Of a DNA stretch of 64,000 nucleotides, positions 62,668-64,000 are shown one piece after another; within the stretch, counting starts at the first letter, position 1, and every line of letters starts with the position of its first letter. The DNA comes from Sunxiuqinia sp963678245 (lineage in GTDB: Bacteria > Bacteroidota > Bacteroidia > Bacteroidales > Prolixibacteraceae). The stretch lies in contig OZ223309.1 of NCBI GenBank assembly GCA_965140765.1, forward strand, positions 1,736,001 through 1,800,000. The letters run 5' to 3'. The notes under the pieces are model-generated. The model was not told the origin of the DNA. It did not search any database and saw only the letters and a list, made by a program, of their open reading frames with translations. Both the position numbers and the translations under genes were made by a program.

Positions 62668-64000
62668 ATGAAAACTAACTCACAGAAAATTTCGGTACTG
62701 GAAAAAATAGGATATAGCCTTGGCGACCTGGCTGCCAACCTGGTGTTTCAAACCCTAGTTACTTTCCTGGCGTTTTTCTATACCGACATTTATGGACTGC
62801 AGAATGATCATGCTTCTGTAATTATGCTGGTGGTAGGGCTGGTAGCAGCTTTTGGATTTAATCCGATTATTGGTGCTTTGGCCGACCGGACACATTCACG
62901 CTGGGGAAAATTTCGCCCATGGATTTTGTTTACAGCCATTCCGTTAGGAGTAATTGCCTTGCTGGCTTTTACAACACCAAACTTTTCGTATAAAGGAAAA
63001 TTGATATATGCAGCAGGAACCTACACTTTGTTGTTGCTGGCTTATGCGGCAAGTAATTTACCTTATTCGGCATTAAGCGGGGTACTTACCGGCGACATGT
63101 CGGAGCGAAATAGCCTGTCATCGTACCGTTTTGCGGCTGTTATGTTTGCGCAGTTTTTTGTGCAGGTATTTATGCTGCCCATTATTTTACATGCAGGCGA
63201 TGGCGATAAAGCGGCCGGAATAGAATCGGTAATGACCTGGATGGCGATTATCGGCACCATACTTTTACTCATTACCTTCCTCACCACAAAAGAGCGTGTT
63301 GTTCCTAATCCTGAACAACAATCGAGCATAAAAGAAGACCTTAGCGATTTATTCAATAACCGTCCATGGATCATCATGTTAACGCTAACTATTCTGGTTT
63401 TTGTAACACTTGCTATGAAAGGTGGATCGTATGTTTATTATTTCAATAACTACGTTGATGAAGCGGCTCTGCAAAGTTTTATTCAACCCATTCTTGATTC
63501 CTTTACCAGTGTTGGAATTAACTTTTTTGATTCGGATGTGGCTTCGGCGGGTTTTGGTTTGTTTAACGCCGGAGGAATTATTTGCTCCATGATCGGTATT
63601 GCCGTTTCCAGTAAGCTGGCCAACAAATTCGGAAAACGTGATGTATTTGGAGCAGCTTTATTTATCGCTACTCTGTTTATTGTATCCTTCATTTTTTACA
63701 ATCCTGAAGATGTTCGCATGATGTTTTTAGCGCAGGCACTGCACATGTTTTTCTATGGTGTAACAACACCTATTCTTTGGGCAATGATTGCCGATGTTGC
63801 CGACTACTCGGAGTGGGTTAATAATCGTCGCGCTACGGCTATTATCTTTTCAGCAATGATGGTGGGCTTAAAAGCCGGATTGGCCATTGGAGGTGCAATT
63901 GTTACCTGGATTCTTGGTTTGTACGGTTACTTATCGAAAGATACAGTGGCAGCCGGACAGGAACTTATTCAGCCCGAAAGTGTGGCACAGGGAGCAAAAA
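62668..64000 (+). CDS. GPH-family sugar:cation symporter (3' partial)
   Basis: Inner-membrane major-facilitator transporter of the glycoside-pentoside-hexuronide:cation symporter family (MelB/XynB-like); 444 codons are visible and the frame is open at the window end. The N-terminus (KIGYSLGDLAANLVFQTLVT) and the loop GALADRTHSRWGKFRPWILF are family signatures, as is MIADVADYSEWVNNRRATAI later on. Around ten hydrophobic segments are present in the visible part. It lies 30 bp after the acetylesterase and should move xylose, xylo-oligosaccharides or glucuronosyl-xylose products from periplasm to cytoplasm with Na+ or H+. Confidence 0.92.
   Translation, partial: MKTNSQKISVLEKIGYSLGDLAANLVFQTLVTFLAFFYTDIYGLQNDHASVIMLVVGLVAAFGFNPIIGALADRTHSRWGKFRPWILFTAIPLGVIALLAFTTPNFSYKGKLIYAAGTYTLLLLAYAASNLPYSALSGVLTGDMSERNSLSSYRFAAVMFAQFFVQVFMLPIILHAGDGDKAAGIESVMTWMAIIGTILLLITFLTTKERVVPNPEQQSSIKEDLSDLFNNRPWIIMLTLTILVFVTLAMKGGSYVYYFNNYVDEAALQSFIQPILDSFTSVGINFFDSDVASAGFGLFNAGGIICSMIGIAVSSKLANKFGKRDVFGAALFIATLFIVSFIFYNPEDVRMMFLAQALHMFFYGVTTPILWAMIADVADYSEWVNNRRATAIIFSAMMVGLKAGLAIGGAIVTWILGLYGYLSKDTVAAGQELIQPESVAQGAK

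Noticed and set aside
1..64000. CRISPR arrays, tRNA/rRNA genes, integrases or prophage genes
   Set aside because: No regularly spaced short repeats, cloverleaf-like sequence or recombinase motifs were seen on either strand.

Overview
The window is a 64 kb carbohydrate-utilisation locus from a Bacteroidota bacterium. The evidence is two tandem SusC/SusD pairs, a hybrid two-component system (sensor kinase, receiver and AraC regulator in one protein), a protein with a type IX secretion-like C-terminal tail, many lipoprotein signals, A-rich gene starts without Shine-Dalgarno sequences, and moderate to low GC. I suspect a free-living Bacteroidia lineage (Marinilabiliales/Prolixibacteraceae-like), but that placement is inference. 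Every supported gene is on the + strand. I see no tRNA, rRNA, CRISPR array or intact mobile element.

The theme is breakdown of heavily decorated xylan (glucurono-arabinoxylan). Region 1-33.4 kb is a dense run of side-chain and oligosaccharide enzymes: three GH43 with C-terminal CBM6-like domains, one further GH43, GH31, GH127, a CE6-like acetylesterase, a very large GH3, three tandem CE1-type esterases, a type-B carboxylesterase, an unassigned alpha/beta hydrolase, GH97, GH67, GH9, GH95 and GH8. It ends in a truncated GH5 remnant (33.6-34.0 kb).

Region 34.1-55.9 kb looks more AT-rich. It holds the regulator, a lipoprotein GH43, and a gene order matching the conserved Bacteroidota xylan core cluster (xusA-xusB-xusC-xusD-xusE-xyn10C): SusC, SusD, a short SusC, SusD, a DUF1735-type surface lipoprotein, and a GH10 relative with two inserted carbohydrate-binding modules. 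That GH10 relative keeps both catalytic glutamates but has lost most other active-site residues, so it looks like a xylanase turned into a surface binding protein. Next comes a secreted protein made of four tandem ~145-residue beta-rich repeats plus a type IX-like tail, which I do not recognise. Terminator-like hairpins punctuate this part. A 749-bp gap at 55.8-56.5 kb may contain a decayed IS1-type transposase.

Region 56.5-64 kb has an SGNH esterase, a GH115 alpha-glucuronidase translationally overlapping a sialate-O-acetylesterase-like enzyme, and the start of a GPH-family sugar:cation symporter that runs off the window.

Proposed working: surface proteins (SusD pair, XusE-like lipoprotein, GH10-like binder, tetra-repeat protein) capture xylan and the two SusC channels import oligosaccharides. 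Periplasmic esterases, GH43/GH127/GH31/GH95/GH97/GH67/GH115 strip side chains, and GH8, GH3 and GH43 reduce the backbone to xylose. The GPH symporter takes sugars across the inner membrane, and the hybrid regulator senses oligosaccharides in the periplasm. No clearly intact GH10 or GH11 endo-xylanase is present in the window.
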